Shown here one piece after another: positions 50,082 to 58,186 of a DNA stretch of 64,000 bases. The position numbers were made by a program, and so were the translations under genes. The stretch lies in contig NZ_JACHVQ010000001.1 of the NCBI RefSeq assembly GCF_014190805.1, positions 62,001-126,000 on the forward strand, written 5' to 3'. The notes beneath the pieces are model-generated. The model was not told the origin of the DNA, did not search any database, and saw only the letters and a program-made list of their open reading frames with translations. Position 1 is the first letter of the stretch, and each line of letters opens with the position of its first letter. The DNA comes from Flexivirga oryzae (GTDB lineage: Bacteria; Actinomycetota; Actinomycetes; Actinomycetales; Dermatophilaceae).

Positions 50082-50917
50082 GTGGTGGCGTCGCCCGAGG
50101 AGTCCGGGACGACTTCGCCGGCAGGAGTGAGGTGCTCGTGTTGTTCGGCCAGGATCCGGGAGAGGAAGGTCTTGGTCCGCTCGTGCTTCGGGGCGCGGAT
50201 GACCTCCGACGGCGGCCCCTCCTCGACCACGACACCGCCGTCCATGAACACGACCCGGTCCGCGACATCGCGGGCGAACGCGATCTCGTGCGTCACGACG
50301 ATCATCGTCATCCCGTCGTCGGCGAGTTCGCGCATGACCGCGAGCACCTCGCCGACCAGTTCGGGGTCGAGCGCGGAGGTCGGCTCGTCGAAGAGCATCA
50401 GCTTCGGCTTCATCGCCAGCGCCCGCGCGATGGCGACCCGCTGCTGCTGCCCACCGGACAGCTGAGACGGGTAGTGGTCGGCGCGCTCGGCCAGGCCGAC
50501 ACGCTCCAGCAGCACCTTCGCCTCGGCGACGGCTTCCTTCTTGCGGACGCCGCCGACCTGCACCGGGCCCTCGATGACGTTCTCCAGGGCGGTCTTGTGC
50601 GGGAAGAGGTTGAACCGCTGGAAGACCATGCCGATCTGCCGGCGCTGCCGCGCAATCTGCTTGTCCGGCAAGCGATGCAGCGTCCCACCGGCGTCCCGCA
50701 GGCCGAGCAGTTCGCCGTCGACATACAGTCGTCCGCCGTTGAAGACCTCGAGCTGGTTGATGCAGCGCAGGAAGGTCGTCTTGCCGGAGCCGGAGGGACC
50801 GAGCAGACACACGACCTCACCCTCGGCGACCAACATGTCGATGCCCTTGAGCACCTCGACACCGTGGAAGTCCTTGTGCAGGTTGACCGATTCGACCAAA
50901 GCCGTTGACGCGTTCAC
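50078..50917 (-). CDS. Polar amino-acid ABC transporter ATP-binding protein
   Basis: The 279-residue ATPase has Walker A GPSGSGKTT, Q-loop FQRFNLFPH, signature LSGGQQQR, Walker B LMLFDEPTSALDPE and switch VVTHEIAFA, as in GlnQ-type proteins. The GTG at 50917 has GGAGGTGG upstream and overlaps the permease stop. It powers the importer formed with the two genes upstream and leads directly into sodX. Confidence 0.92.
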   Translation of the reverse strand: MNASTALVESVNLHKDFHGVEVLKGIDMLVAEGEVVCLLGPSGSGKTTFLRCINQLEVFNGGRLYVDGELLGLRDAGGTLHRLPDKQIARQRRQIGMVFQRFNLFPHKTALENVIEGPVQVGGVRKKEAVAEAKVLLERVGLAERADHYPSQLSGGQQQRVAIARALAMKPKLMLFDEPTSALDPELVGEVLAVMRELADDGMTMIVVTHEIAFARDVADRVVFMDGGVVVEEGPPSEVIRAPKHERTKTFLSRILAEQHEHLTPAGEVVPDSSGDATT

Positions 50918-51870
50918 ATTCCACCTCCGCCGCCGCGCAGGGACAGCATTCGTGACCGGAAGGTCTGCTTGGAGCCGCCGGTGCGCACCCCGAAACCGCG
51001 TCCGAAGTGCCGCTCCATCATCGTCTGGCCGACCATCAGGATGGAGCAGACGATGAGGTACCAGATGACGGCGGCGACGAGCGCCGGCATCACCCGATAG
51101 GTCGAGTTCGCAACGGCATTCGCCTGGAAGAAGAGCTCGGTCGTCACCGGCACGGCCGACAGCAGCGAGGTGTCCTTGACCATCGCGATGGTCTCGTTGC
51201 CGGTGGGCGGCACGATCACCCGCATGGCCTGCGGCAGGATGATCCGCCGCATCGCCTTGCCGCGGCTCATCCCGATGGCGCAGGCCGCCTCGTGCTGCCC
51301 GTTGTCGACGGAAAGCAGTCCGGCGCGGGCGATTTCGGCCATGTATGCCGCCTCCGACAACCCGAGGCCGAGGATACCGACGAGGATGCCGTTGCTGACC
51401 GACTTCACGTCCAGCGTGTAGAAATGCACGCTGGTGAAAGGGATTCCGAAGTCGAGCTTCGGGTAGAGGTACAGCACCCCGACGCCGAGCACGACGAGCA
51501 GCACGTAGCGCGGCACCGCCCGGAAGAACCAGGTGAAGACGAACGACACGAAGCGCAGCACCGGGTTGGTGGACAGCCGCATGACGGCGAGGATCACGCC
51601 GAGCACGATGCCCAGGACCATCGCTCCGACGGTGCAGATGATGGTGCCCTTCACCAGGCCTTCGAGCACCGGGCGGTATTCCATGACCCGCCAGACGAAG
51701 TGCCAGTCCCACTTGGAGTTGGTGACGAAGGAGTTGATCAGCATCGCGGTCAGGACCGCGATGACGACCACGCCGACCCATTGCCACGGGTGCGGCACCG
51801 GACGGGCGTCGATCTTGCCGGGTCGCTCGGTGGCGGCCGGCTTCTCGGGAAGCGTTGTCGTGTCAGTCAT
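50914..51870 (-). CDS. Polar amino-acid ABC transporter permease
   Basis: The 318-residue membrane protein is of the HisM/GlnP type: helices from residue about 35, FRAVPRYVLLVVLGVG, and the EAA loop EAACAIGMSRGKAMRRIILP. The start at 51870 overlaps the end of the binding-protein gene by 8 bp. Only one permease gene is present, so it may act as a homodimer. Confidence 0.9.
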   Translation of the reverse strand: MTDTTTLPEKPAATERPGKIDARPVPHPWQWVGVVVIAVLTAMLINSFVTNSKWDWHFVWRVMEYRPVLEGLVKGTIICTVGAMVLGIVLGVILAVMRLSTNPVLRFVSFVFTWFFRAVPRYVLLVVLGVGVLYLYPKLDFGIPFTSVHFYTLDVKSVSNGILVGILGLGLSEAAYMAEIARAGLLSVDNGQHEAACAIGMSRGKAMRRIILPQAMRVIVPPTGNETIAMVKDTSLLSAVPVTTELFFQANAVANSTYRVMPALVAAVIWYLIVCSILMVGQTMMERHFGRGFGVRTGGSKQTFRSRMLSLRGGGGGM

Positions 51871-52828
51871 TCGGCACCGCCGGGTTCGCTGCGAACATCT
51901 CCACCGCTCCGCTCTGCTGTCCCCACTTGGCCAGGATCTTCTGATAGCTGCCGTTGGTCGCCATCGCCGCGAACGCCTTGGCGATCGCCACACCGAACTT
52001 GTCCTGACTCTTCGGCAGGACGATGCCGTACGGCGCCGAACCGGTGATGTCGCCGACGGCCTGCAACTTGTCGCCGGTCTTCTTCACGGCATACAGCGCG
52101 ACGGGGGAGTCGGCGGCCATGGCGTCGACCTTGCCGGCGAGCAGGTCGGTGGTGACCTTGGACTGCAGGTCCTCGACGACGGGCTTGACGTGGTCGCTCT
52201 TGCAGACGCCCTTGTTGATCGCGGCGATCTCGTCGGCCTGGGTGGTGCCGGTCTGGACGCCGACCGAGTGGCCGCACGGTTTGGTGGGGTTGAACTTCTT
52301 GGGGTTGCCCTTCTGTGTGATCCACTGGGTGCCCGCGGAGAAGTAGCTGACCATCGTCACCTGCCGTAGCCGGGCAGCGGTGATGGTGAACGACGAGGCG
52401 CCCATGTCGTACTTCCCGCCGACGATGCCCGGCAGGATGTTGTCGAACTTGGCGTTCTGGAACTTCACCTTCAGCCCGAGGCACTGCAGGGCACCGCGCA
52501 ACAGGTCGATGTCCATGCCGATGATCGTCTGGCCGTCGGGGGCGAGGAACTCGTTGGGTTCGTATGACGCGTCGGACGCGACGGTGATCGTCGAACCGGG
52601 CTGGACGGTGGACGGGAGTGCGCTCTGCACTCCGCCGGAGGAACAACCGGTCGTGGCGGACTGCTGCTCGCTCGTGCCGAGCCCGAGCGACGTCGCGCCA
52701 CACCCCGCGAGGAGTGAGGCGACCAGTCCACCGGCGAGCACCATCGGCCAGCCGCGCCGGGTGGCTGAGTAGCGCGAGGAGCGAGCGCGTATCGAAGCCC
52801 CCGACCTGTTACCTAACCGTCTCGACAT
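51863..52828 (-). CDS. Amino-acid ABC transporter substrate-binding lipoprotein with repeat-derived N-terminus
   Basis: The 321-residue protein is a family 3 solute-binding protein (TVASDASYEPNEFLAPDGQT, GMDIDLLRGALQCLGL, QTGTTQADEIAAIN) with a lipobox LLAGCGAT. Its N-terminus is unusually long and basic: residues about 9-24 (SGASIRARSSRYSATR) are encoded by a family 1 intergenic repeat, placed before the hydrophobic signal core VLAGGLVASLLAG. AAAGGA 5' of the ATG at 52828 supports that start; an in-frame Met at residue 29 is a possible shorter start. Confidence 0.88.
   Translation of the reverse strand: MSRRLGNRSGASIRARSSRYSATRRGWPMVLAGGLVASLLAGCGATSLGLGTSEQQSATTGCSSGGVQSALPSTVQPGSTITVASDASYEPNEFLAPDGQTIIGMDIDLLRGALQCLGLKVKFQNAKFDNILPGIVGGKYDMGASSFTITAARLRQVTMVSYFSAGTQWITQKGNPKKFNPTKPCGHSVGVQTGTTQADEIAAINKGVCKSDHVKPVVEDLQSKVTTDLLAGKVDAMAADSPVALYAVKKTGDKLQAVGDITGSAPYGIVLPKSQDKFGVAIAKAFAAMATNGSYQKILAKWGQQSGAVEMFAANPAVPND
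52756..52803. repeat. Intergenic repeat family 1 within the lipoprotein signal peptide
   Basis: GGGTGGCTGAGTAGCGCGAG then GAGCGAGCGCGTATCGAAGC is a full family 1 unit lying inside the 5' coding region of the amino-acid-binding lipoprotein. Read on the minus strand it carries no stop and encodes an Arg/Ser-rich stretch. Confidence 0.85.
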
Positions 52829-52943
52829 GAAGTGTCCTTTCGAGATGTGGACGTGATGCGCCTCATCCTCCCAGCGGCGACGGCTGTGTCGTGGGTCACG
52901 CGGCAGGGAAAGCGTCTCGCATGCGAGACGGCCTCAGTCTGGC

Positions 52944-53321
52944 TCAGTAGGGCGCGGTCAGCCCCTCGAACATCGGGAAGTGCTTGACGTTCCTGGTGAG
53001 TAGCTGTGCCGCAAGGCTGATTGCAGTTGCGGCGATCGCGAGATCTGCGCTGTCGATACCGCGATTGCGCGGTAGCCACTGTCGGCCGAGTTCACCTGCG
53101 ATCTCCGCGATCTCAGCGTCCAGCGGATGCCAGGTGAACACATCCAGGAGTGCCCGGGTCGCGGCCTCTTCGGCCGGACGCATGCCAGCGAGTACCTCCA
53201 GCCGGACCACCTCGCTGGCATGTAACGGGCCGTCTTCCCGCGCATCGGAGAGCGTTGTCGCTGCAGCCGAGTCTCCCCGGAGCACGTCGATGATGATCGA
53301 CGTGTCGACCACGATCGTCAT
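52944..53321 (-). CDS. vapC: VapC-type PIN-domain toxin
   Basis: The 125-residue PIN ribonuclease has the acidic set Asp6 (VVDTSIIIDVLR), Glu42 (RLEVLAGMRP), and Asp90/Asp93 (GIDSADLAIAATA). VapC toxins cleave specific RNAs such as initiator tRNA or rRNA loops. It overlaps the antitoxin gene by 4 bp. Confidence 0.92.
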   Translation of the reverse strand: MTIVVDTSIIIDVLRGDSAAATTLSDAREDGPLHASEVVRLEVLAGMRPAEEAATRALLDVFTWHPLDAEIAEIAGELGRQWLPRNRGIDSADLAIAATAISLAAQLLTRNVKHFPMFEGLTAPY

Positions 53322-53572
53322 CCGGCGGAGTCATGCAGTCGACGGCCGGAACGGATGTGCTCGACATACTCCGCACCGTCGGCCCCGCGCTCTGTCCACG
53401 CTCCTACCGCACTTGCGATCGCCTTCTGATCTTCGGCGGCGTCACTGCTCCGGCCGTATGCCGCCGTCACGGCATCCCGGATCAGCGCGGAGATCGACCG
53501 TCCGGTGCGCGCAGCCTCCTCATCCAGCAGCCGGCGCTCCTCGACGGTCAGCGAAATCTGGGTCCGCAACAT
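53318..53572 (-). CDS. vapB: VapB-type ribbon-helix-helix antitoxin
   Basis: The 84-residue protein starts with an RHH DNA-binding region (TQISLTVEERRLLDEEAART-like, then GRSISALIRDAVTAAYG) and ends in a toxin-binding tail (ERGADGAEYVEHIRSG). It lies upstream of vapC with an ATGA overlap and should repress its own operon. It begins only 10 bp from the rmlC stop, in the same direction. Confidence 0.88.
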   Translation of the reverse strand: MLRTQISLTVEERRLLDEEAARTGRSISALIRDAVTAAYGRSSDAAEDQKAIASAVGAWTERGADGAEYVEHIRSGRRLHDSAG

Positions 53573-53581
53573 GATGTAAGA

Positions 53582-54172
53582 CTACATCACGAAGAACTCC
53601 CGGCAGGCGTCGTATGACGGCAGCAGCCCGTCGCGCTGCGCCTCGGCAAGCGTCGGCGCGGCGGTGTCCTTGGGGGACAGCACCGGCTCGATGCCGTCCG
53701 GGAAGGTGAGTGCGACGTCCAGGTCGAGGGGGTTGATGCCGTGCTCGCGCTCGGGGTTGTACGCCGCCGAGCACAGGTAGACCGCGGTGGAGTCGTCCTC
53801 GCGGGAGGCGAGGCAGTGTCCGAGCCCCTCGGACAGGTAGACGGCTCGGCGGGTCTCAGTGTCCAGCTCGACGCTGCGCCATTGCCCGAACGTCGGCGAC
53901 CCGACCCGGATGTCGATCACGTAGTCGACGAACGAGCCGCTGACCGCGGTGACGTACTTCGCCTGGCTGGGCGGGACGTCCGCGTAGTGGATGCCACGCA
54001 CGGCACCCTTGCACGAGACGGAGATGTTGGTCTGGATGACGTCCAGCCGGTGCCCGATGTGTTCGGCCAGCTTGTCACCGCGGAAACCTTCCATGAAGAC
54101 GCCGCGGTCGTCGGGGAACTGTCGCGGAGTGACCACGAAAGCACCTGGGATATCGAGGGATTCGATCTTCAT
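53582..54172 (-). CDS. rmlC: dTDP-4-dehydrorhamnose 3,5-epimerase
   Basis: The 196-residue cupin-like epimerase has VVTPRQFPDDRGVFMEGFRG, the catalytic-histidine strand GAVRGIHYADVPPSQAKYV, the tyrosine-containing LSEGLGHCLAS and AAYNPEREHGINPLD. It performs the third step of dTDP-L-rhamnose synthesis. Start at 54172 overlaps rmlA by 4 bp. Confidence 0.93.
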   Translation of the reverse strand: MKIESLDIPGAFVVTPRQFPDDRGVFMEGFRGDKLAEHIGHRLDVIQTNISVSCKGAVRGIHYADVPPSQAKYVTAVSGSFVDYVIDIRVGSPTFGQWRSVELDTETRRAVYLSEGLGHCLASREDDSTAVYLCSAAYNPEREHGINPLDLDVALTFPDGIEPVLSPKDTAAPTLAEAQRDGLLPSYDACREFFVM

Positions 54173-55044
54173 AGGTCTTCTTCTTCGAGTAGTCGGGTGA
54201 GGTAGGCGCCATACCCGCTCTTGGCCAGCGCATCGGCGTGCCGTGCGAGGCCTTCGTCGTCCAGCCAGCCGGCCCGCCAGGCGATCTCCTCGACGCAGCC
54301 GATCTTGAGTCCCTGGCGCTCCTCGATGACCTGCACGAAGTGGGCGGCGCCCATCAGCCCCTCGAAGGTGCCCGTGTCGAACCACGCGGTGCCGCGCGGC
54401 AGCACGGTGACGGTGAGGTCGCCGCGGGCGAGGTAGGCGTCGTTCACGCCGGTGATCTCCAGCTCGCCGCGTGCGCTCGGGGTGAGGTTGCGGGCGATCT
54501 CGATGACATCGTTGTCGTAGAAGTAGAGGCCGGGCACGGCATACCGTGACTTCGGCTGCGCAGGCTTCTCCTCGACCGAGATGACGGTGCCGTCGCCATC
54601 GAACTCCACGACGCCGTATGCAGAGGGGTCGGTCACGTGGTAGGCGAAGATGTGTCCACCGAGCAGTGAACTCGTCAGTCGGCGCAGATCAGTGCCGAGG
54701 CCGGTGCCGTAGAAGATGTTGTCGCCGAGGACCAGGGCGACGGTGTCGTCGCCGATGAAGTCAGCCCCGATGACAAAGGCCTGGGCCAGGCCGTCCGGTG
54801 AGGGCTGTACGGCGTAGCTGATCGAGATCCCCCACTGGCTGCCGTCGCCGAGCAGTCGGCGGAACTGCTCCGCGTCGTGGGGTGTCGTGATGACCAGCAC
54901 CTCGCAGATGCCCGACATGAGCAGCGTGGACAGCGGGTAGTAGATCATCGGCTTGTCGTAGACCGGCATCAACTGCTTGCTGATGCCCCGGGTGATCGGA
55001 TGCAGCCGCGTGCCGGACCCGCCGGCCAAGATGATCCCCTTCAC
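54169..55044 (-). CDS. rmlA: Glucose-1-phosphate thymidylyltransferase
   Basis: The 291-residue nucleotidyltransferase has GIILAGGSGTRLHPITRGIS, KPMIYYPLSTLLMSGI, LVLGDNIFYG and VEEKPAQPKSRYAVPGLYFY, all standard for RmlA. It makes dTDP-glucose from dTTP and glucose 1-phosphate. It is divergent from the sugar transferase gene across a 275-bp gap (55045-55319) that is AT-richer than its surroundings and holds no gene I can see, probably promoters for both sides. Confidence 0.95.
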   Translation of the reverse strand: MKGIILAGGSGTRLHPITRGISKQLMPVYDKPMIYYPLSTLLMSGICEVLVITTPHDAEQFRRLLGDGSQWGISISYAVQPSPDGLAQAFVIGADFIGDDTVALVLGDNIFYGTGLGTDLRRLTSSLLGGHIFAYHVTDPSAYGVVEFDGDGTVISVEEKPAQPKSRYAVPGLYFYDNDVIEIARNLTPSARGELEITGVNDAYLARGDLTVTVLPRGTAWFDTGTFEGLMGAAHFVQVIEERQGLKIGCVEEIAWRAGWLDDEGLARHADALAKSGYGAYLTRLLEEEDL

Positions 55045-55319
55045 ACATCAGACCCTAGCGGTGCAACGAACGGTGACGTCACGCACGGCTGATACGGACC
55101 CGAGAAATAACCCATGCAGACACCTGTCTAATGCGCGCGGCATTAAACCACACGGGTCCTATTGAGGCTATGAAAAGGCGGATTTATTGCAGAGGGTGCG
55201 GCATGGTAGCAGAGATCGGCCCTTCCGTGTCGCTTCGTGGGATAGTTCTCGCGAACTTGACCAAATCTTGAAGGTTTGGGGCGCAAGTTCGGCCAGCGCA
55301 GTCGGCGTCGGGAGGGAAC

Positions 55320-56846
55320 ATGACGAGCAACGTGGACGCGAGTCTCGTGCAGGTCGCCACACGGCAGGGTGACGTGGGCGTGTGGCAGCCCGAAGTGGGC
55401 CTCGCGCGGTCCGTCGACTCGGCATGGCCCCTCGCGGGCCGGACGAGCGACTGGACCCGGTCCTACGTTTTCGCCGCCGTCATCAGCGATGCGATGTGCG
55501 CTCTGATGTGCGGTGCGGTCGCGGTCGTGGTGTCTGGTGCTGCACCGCTGCATCATCAGTTCCCGGTGCCGTACTTGGTGATTCTTTTACTCAGTCCGTT
55601 CGCATGGGTCGCGATGGTTGCCGCATGCCATGGGTATGAGCGTCGCTTCCTCGGTGTTGGCGCGGAGGAGTATCGCGCCCTGGTCTCGGCGGCGGTCCGG
55701 CTGCTGGCATTGTCGGCGTTCGTCTCGTACGCGCTCTACACGGGGCGCCCCTACTTGTCCCGCTTCTTCGTGCTCGTCTACTTCCCAGCCTTGCTGGGGG
55801 CTGCGCTGCTGGCGAGGTATGTCCTGCGCAAGCGCCTGCACCGCGCCAGGGCACGTGGTGTCGCGTGCCATCGGGCAGTGGTCGTCGGCCGAGATCATGC
55901 TGTCGAGGATTTGATCAACGACCTGCACAGGGACAGTGCACACGGGTTGAGCGCGGTGGCCGTGTGCACCGAGGCGCTGGATCATGTCGGCGGGGTCCGG
56001 CGCGAGGGTTCCGTGCGCGATGCCGTCGAGGTGGCACGGCGCTGTGCCGCGGATGTGGTGGTCGTCGCGAGCCCGTCTGACCTTGATGGGATTGCGTTGC
56101 GCCGGCTCTCCTGGGAGTTGGACGACTTGGGCATCGAGCTCATCGTGTCACCGGGGGTTGTCGAGGTAACAGGCCCGCGAATGTCCGTTCGGCCAGCGGC
56201 AAACCTGTCGTTGCTGCACATCGAGCGACCCGCGCTGCGGGGTCTGCACGCGCTGACGAAGACAGTGTTCGATCGGCTCGTGGCTGGTCTGCTGATTCTG
56301 GGGCTGACGCCCGTACTCCTCGTCGTCGCACTGTTGATCAAGTGCCGTGACGGCGGCGCGGTCTTCTTCCGGCAGACGCGCGTCGGGATTGACGGCCAGG
56401 ACTTCACCATGCTGAAGTTCCGGTCGATGGTGCCGAACGCTGAGGCTCGTTTGGCTGAGCTCCGGGCGGACGCCGACGACGGGAACGGGGTGCTCTTCAA
56501 GCTCCGAGACGACCCACGGGTCACTGCGATCGGCAAGGTACTGCGTCGTTACTCGCTGGATGAGCTGCCGCAACTGATCAATGTGATCCGTGGCGATATG
56601 TCGATCGTCGGTCCCCGACCGCCGCTCCGCTCGGAGGTTGACGAGTACGGGTCTGACGCGGTCCGGCGGCTCCGAGTCAAGCCCGGGCTCACCGGTCTCT
56701 GGCAGGTGAGCGGCCGCAGCGACCTCTCCTGGGACGAGTCCCTCCGTCTGGATCTGCGATACGTCGACAACTGGTCGATGCTGCTCGATCTCCAGATCCT
56801 CTGGAGGACCACGCGGGCCGTCCTTGGAGGAGCCGGCGCGTACTGA
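55320..56846 (+). CDS. Polyprenyl-phosphate sugar phosphotransferase initiating exopolysaccharide synthesis
   Basis: The 508-residue protein has about five membrane helices (first four within residues 60-170), a CoA-binding-like middle domain and a C-terminal bacterial sugar transferase domain: DRLVAGLLILGLTPVLLVVA, FFRQTRVGIDGQDFTMLKFR, DELPQLINVIRGDMSIVGPR, and GLTGLWQVSGRS. It moves a sugar phosphate from a nucleotide sugar to undecaprenyl phosphate. GGGAGG precedes the ATG. Confidence 0.92.
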   Translation: MTSNVDASLVQVATRQGDVGVWQPEVGLARSVDSAWPLAGRTSDWTRSYVFAAVISDAMCALMCGAVAVVVSGAAPLHHQFPVPYLVILLLSPFAWVAMVAACHGYERRFLGVGAEEYRALVSAAVRLLALSAFVSYALYTGRPYLSRFFVLVYFPALLGAALLARYVLRKRLHRARARGVACHRAVVVGRDHAVEDLINDLHRDSAHGLSAVAVCTEALDHVGGVRREGSVRDAVEVARRCAADVVVVASPSDLDGIALRRLSWELDDLGIELIVSPGVVEVTGPRMSVRPAANLSLLHIERPALRGLHALTKTVFDRLVAGLLILGLTPVLLVVALLIKCRDGGAVFFRQTRVGIDGQDFTMLKFRSMVPNAEARLAELRADADDGNGVLFKLRDDPRVTAIGKVLRRYSLDELPQLINVIRGDMSIVGPRPPLRSEVDEYGSDAVRRLRVKPGLTGLWQVSGRSDLSWDESLRLDLRYVDNWSMLLDLQILWRTTRAVLGGAGAY

Positions 56847-57184
56847 CAGCTGTCAGGTCTTTTTGCAGATGCCGTCTGGCTCCGCAATTAACGGGCGAGT
56901 GCGCGGGGTTGCTGATAGGACCAGGTATGGCACCGGAGTTGACGCGTCTGCGGACACAAATATTGAAGTTCGACTCTAAAGATTGCGTAAAGCCTTGATA
57001 TAGAAACGGTATAGGCGTACGTTGTCTCGCAAGGCCCCTTCGGGGGTCTGCGTCGAACCCAGACACCTGTCCGGTCGGTGCTCTCACCAGGATGCTACTC
57101 GCAAGTAGCATCACCATGTCGTCCGCCCCCAGCGCTATGGGCCTGCGGCCTCGTCGTTTTTCTGTGCTAGATACGGGGGGCTCG
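56847..57184. other. AT-richer gap with two hairpins, upstream of the ATP-grasp gene
   Basis: No gene is visible. The segment around 56960-57030 is AT-rich for this genome and likely contains a promoter. AGGCCCC/GGGGGTCT at about 57033-57050 can fold with a TTC loop, and GATGCTACT at 57091-57099 pairs perfectly with AGTAGCATC at 57104-57112. The second hairpin, 72 bp before the start codon, could be a leader structure. Confidence 0.5.
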
Positions 57185-58186
57185 ATGCCTACAGCCAGTG
57201 ATCGGTCGTATCCGAGTCGCTTGCGTGATGCCGGCGCCGGTCAGCGCGTCGCGTTGCTGGGCGGGGGAGGTTCACCGGTCGGCCGCGAGCTTGCTGAGCA
57301 ACTGATCGCCCGAGGGATCCGTGTGCACAGCGCTGACGCTCGCGCTCTACGGGTTCGGTCGGTCGCCAATCATGTCGTTCCGGACGCAACCGACCCCGGC
57401 TTCCTGCCGGCGATCGCGCGGCTCGTGCGCCGACACCTCATAGACATCGTTATCCCGCTGAACACCGTTGCGCTCCAGCAAGTTTCGGCAGGTCGATCCT
57501 TGCTGGGCACAGATGTCGACGTGGTTGTCCCGGGCGCCGGCCCGGCAGCGATCATGCACGACCGTCTGCTGGTCTCTGCAAAGCTGTGGTCACATGGCGT
57601 GACCATCCCCAATTTTGCGGTGCCCAGCGACCTGCCTGATGTGGATGCCGCCCTGCGACTGATGGCCGGAGAGTTCGTCCTGCGCGCGCGCTTCGTGACC
57701 GATCGCCGCACGGCAACGCTGGTGCGGACCTCCGGCGACCTCGACTGGTCGACGCTCGATGACAACTCGTTGGTCCAGCAGTTCGTTGCAGGGGCGGCGT
57801 ATGCAGTCATCGTGCACCGACCACCGAATGGCGGCCGTCGGTTGACGGTGGTGCTGGAGAAGACGATCCGAGCTGACGGCGAAGTCGTCACCTCCCGTGT
57901 CGCGGGGGACAGGCGTGTTGAGGAAGTGGAACGAGTGGCTCAGGCGACGGTCCGAGCTCTCGGCCTCACCGGACCGGCGGAGGTCATGCTCCGCAGCAGT
58001 TCCGACGGCACGCCGATCGTGCTGGATGTGACGGCCGGATTCGGCCCGCACAGTCCCTTGGTGCCGGAGCTGGTCGACGTGGTGCTGGAGAGCCACGCGC
58101 AGCACGGAAACCTGACTGAGCGTTTGACCGACGGTGGTGGTGGCACGGGAGGAAGTAGTCTCCGGCACGCGAGGGGGCAGCGATGA
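57185..58186 (+). CDS. ATP-grasp-like protein of the polysaccharide region
   Basis: The 333-residue protein has an N-terminal Rossmann-like domain (RVALLGGGGSPVGRELAEQL, VVPDATDPGFLPAIARLV, IDIVIPLNTVALQQV) and a following region with the outline of an ATP-grasp fold of the CarB/PylC type (MHDRLLVSAKLWSHGVTIPN, GEFVLRARFV, NSLVQQFVAGAAYAVIVH, late VMLRSSSDGTPIVLDVTAGF). Such enzymes ligate a carboxylate to an amine or other nucleophile. The ATP-site lysines are not well conserved here, so activity is uncertain. A GGGGGG tract precedes the ATG at 57185. It overlaps the next gene by 4 bp. Confidence 0.6.
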   Translation: MPTASDRSYPSRLRDAGAGQRVALLGGGGSPVGRELAEQLIARGIRVHSADARALRVRSVANHVVPDATDPGFLPAIARLVRRHLIDIVIPLNTVALQQVSAGRSLLGTDVDVVVPGAGPAAIMHDRLLVSAKLWSHGVTIPNFAVPSDLPDVDAALRLMAGEFVLRARFVTDRRTATLVRTSGDLDWSTLDDNSLVQQFVAGAAYAVIVHRPPNGGRRLTVVLEKTIRADGEVVTSRVAGDRRVEEVERVAQATVRALGLTGPAEVMLRSSSDGTPIVLDVTAGFGPHSPLVPELVDVVLESHAQHGNLTERLTDGGGGTGGSSLRHARGQR

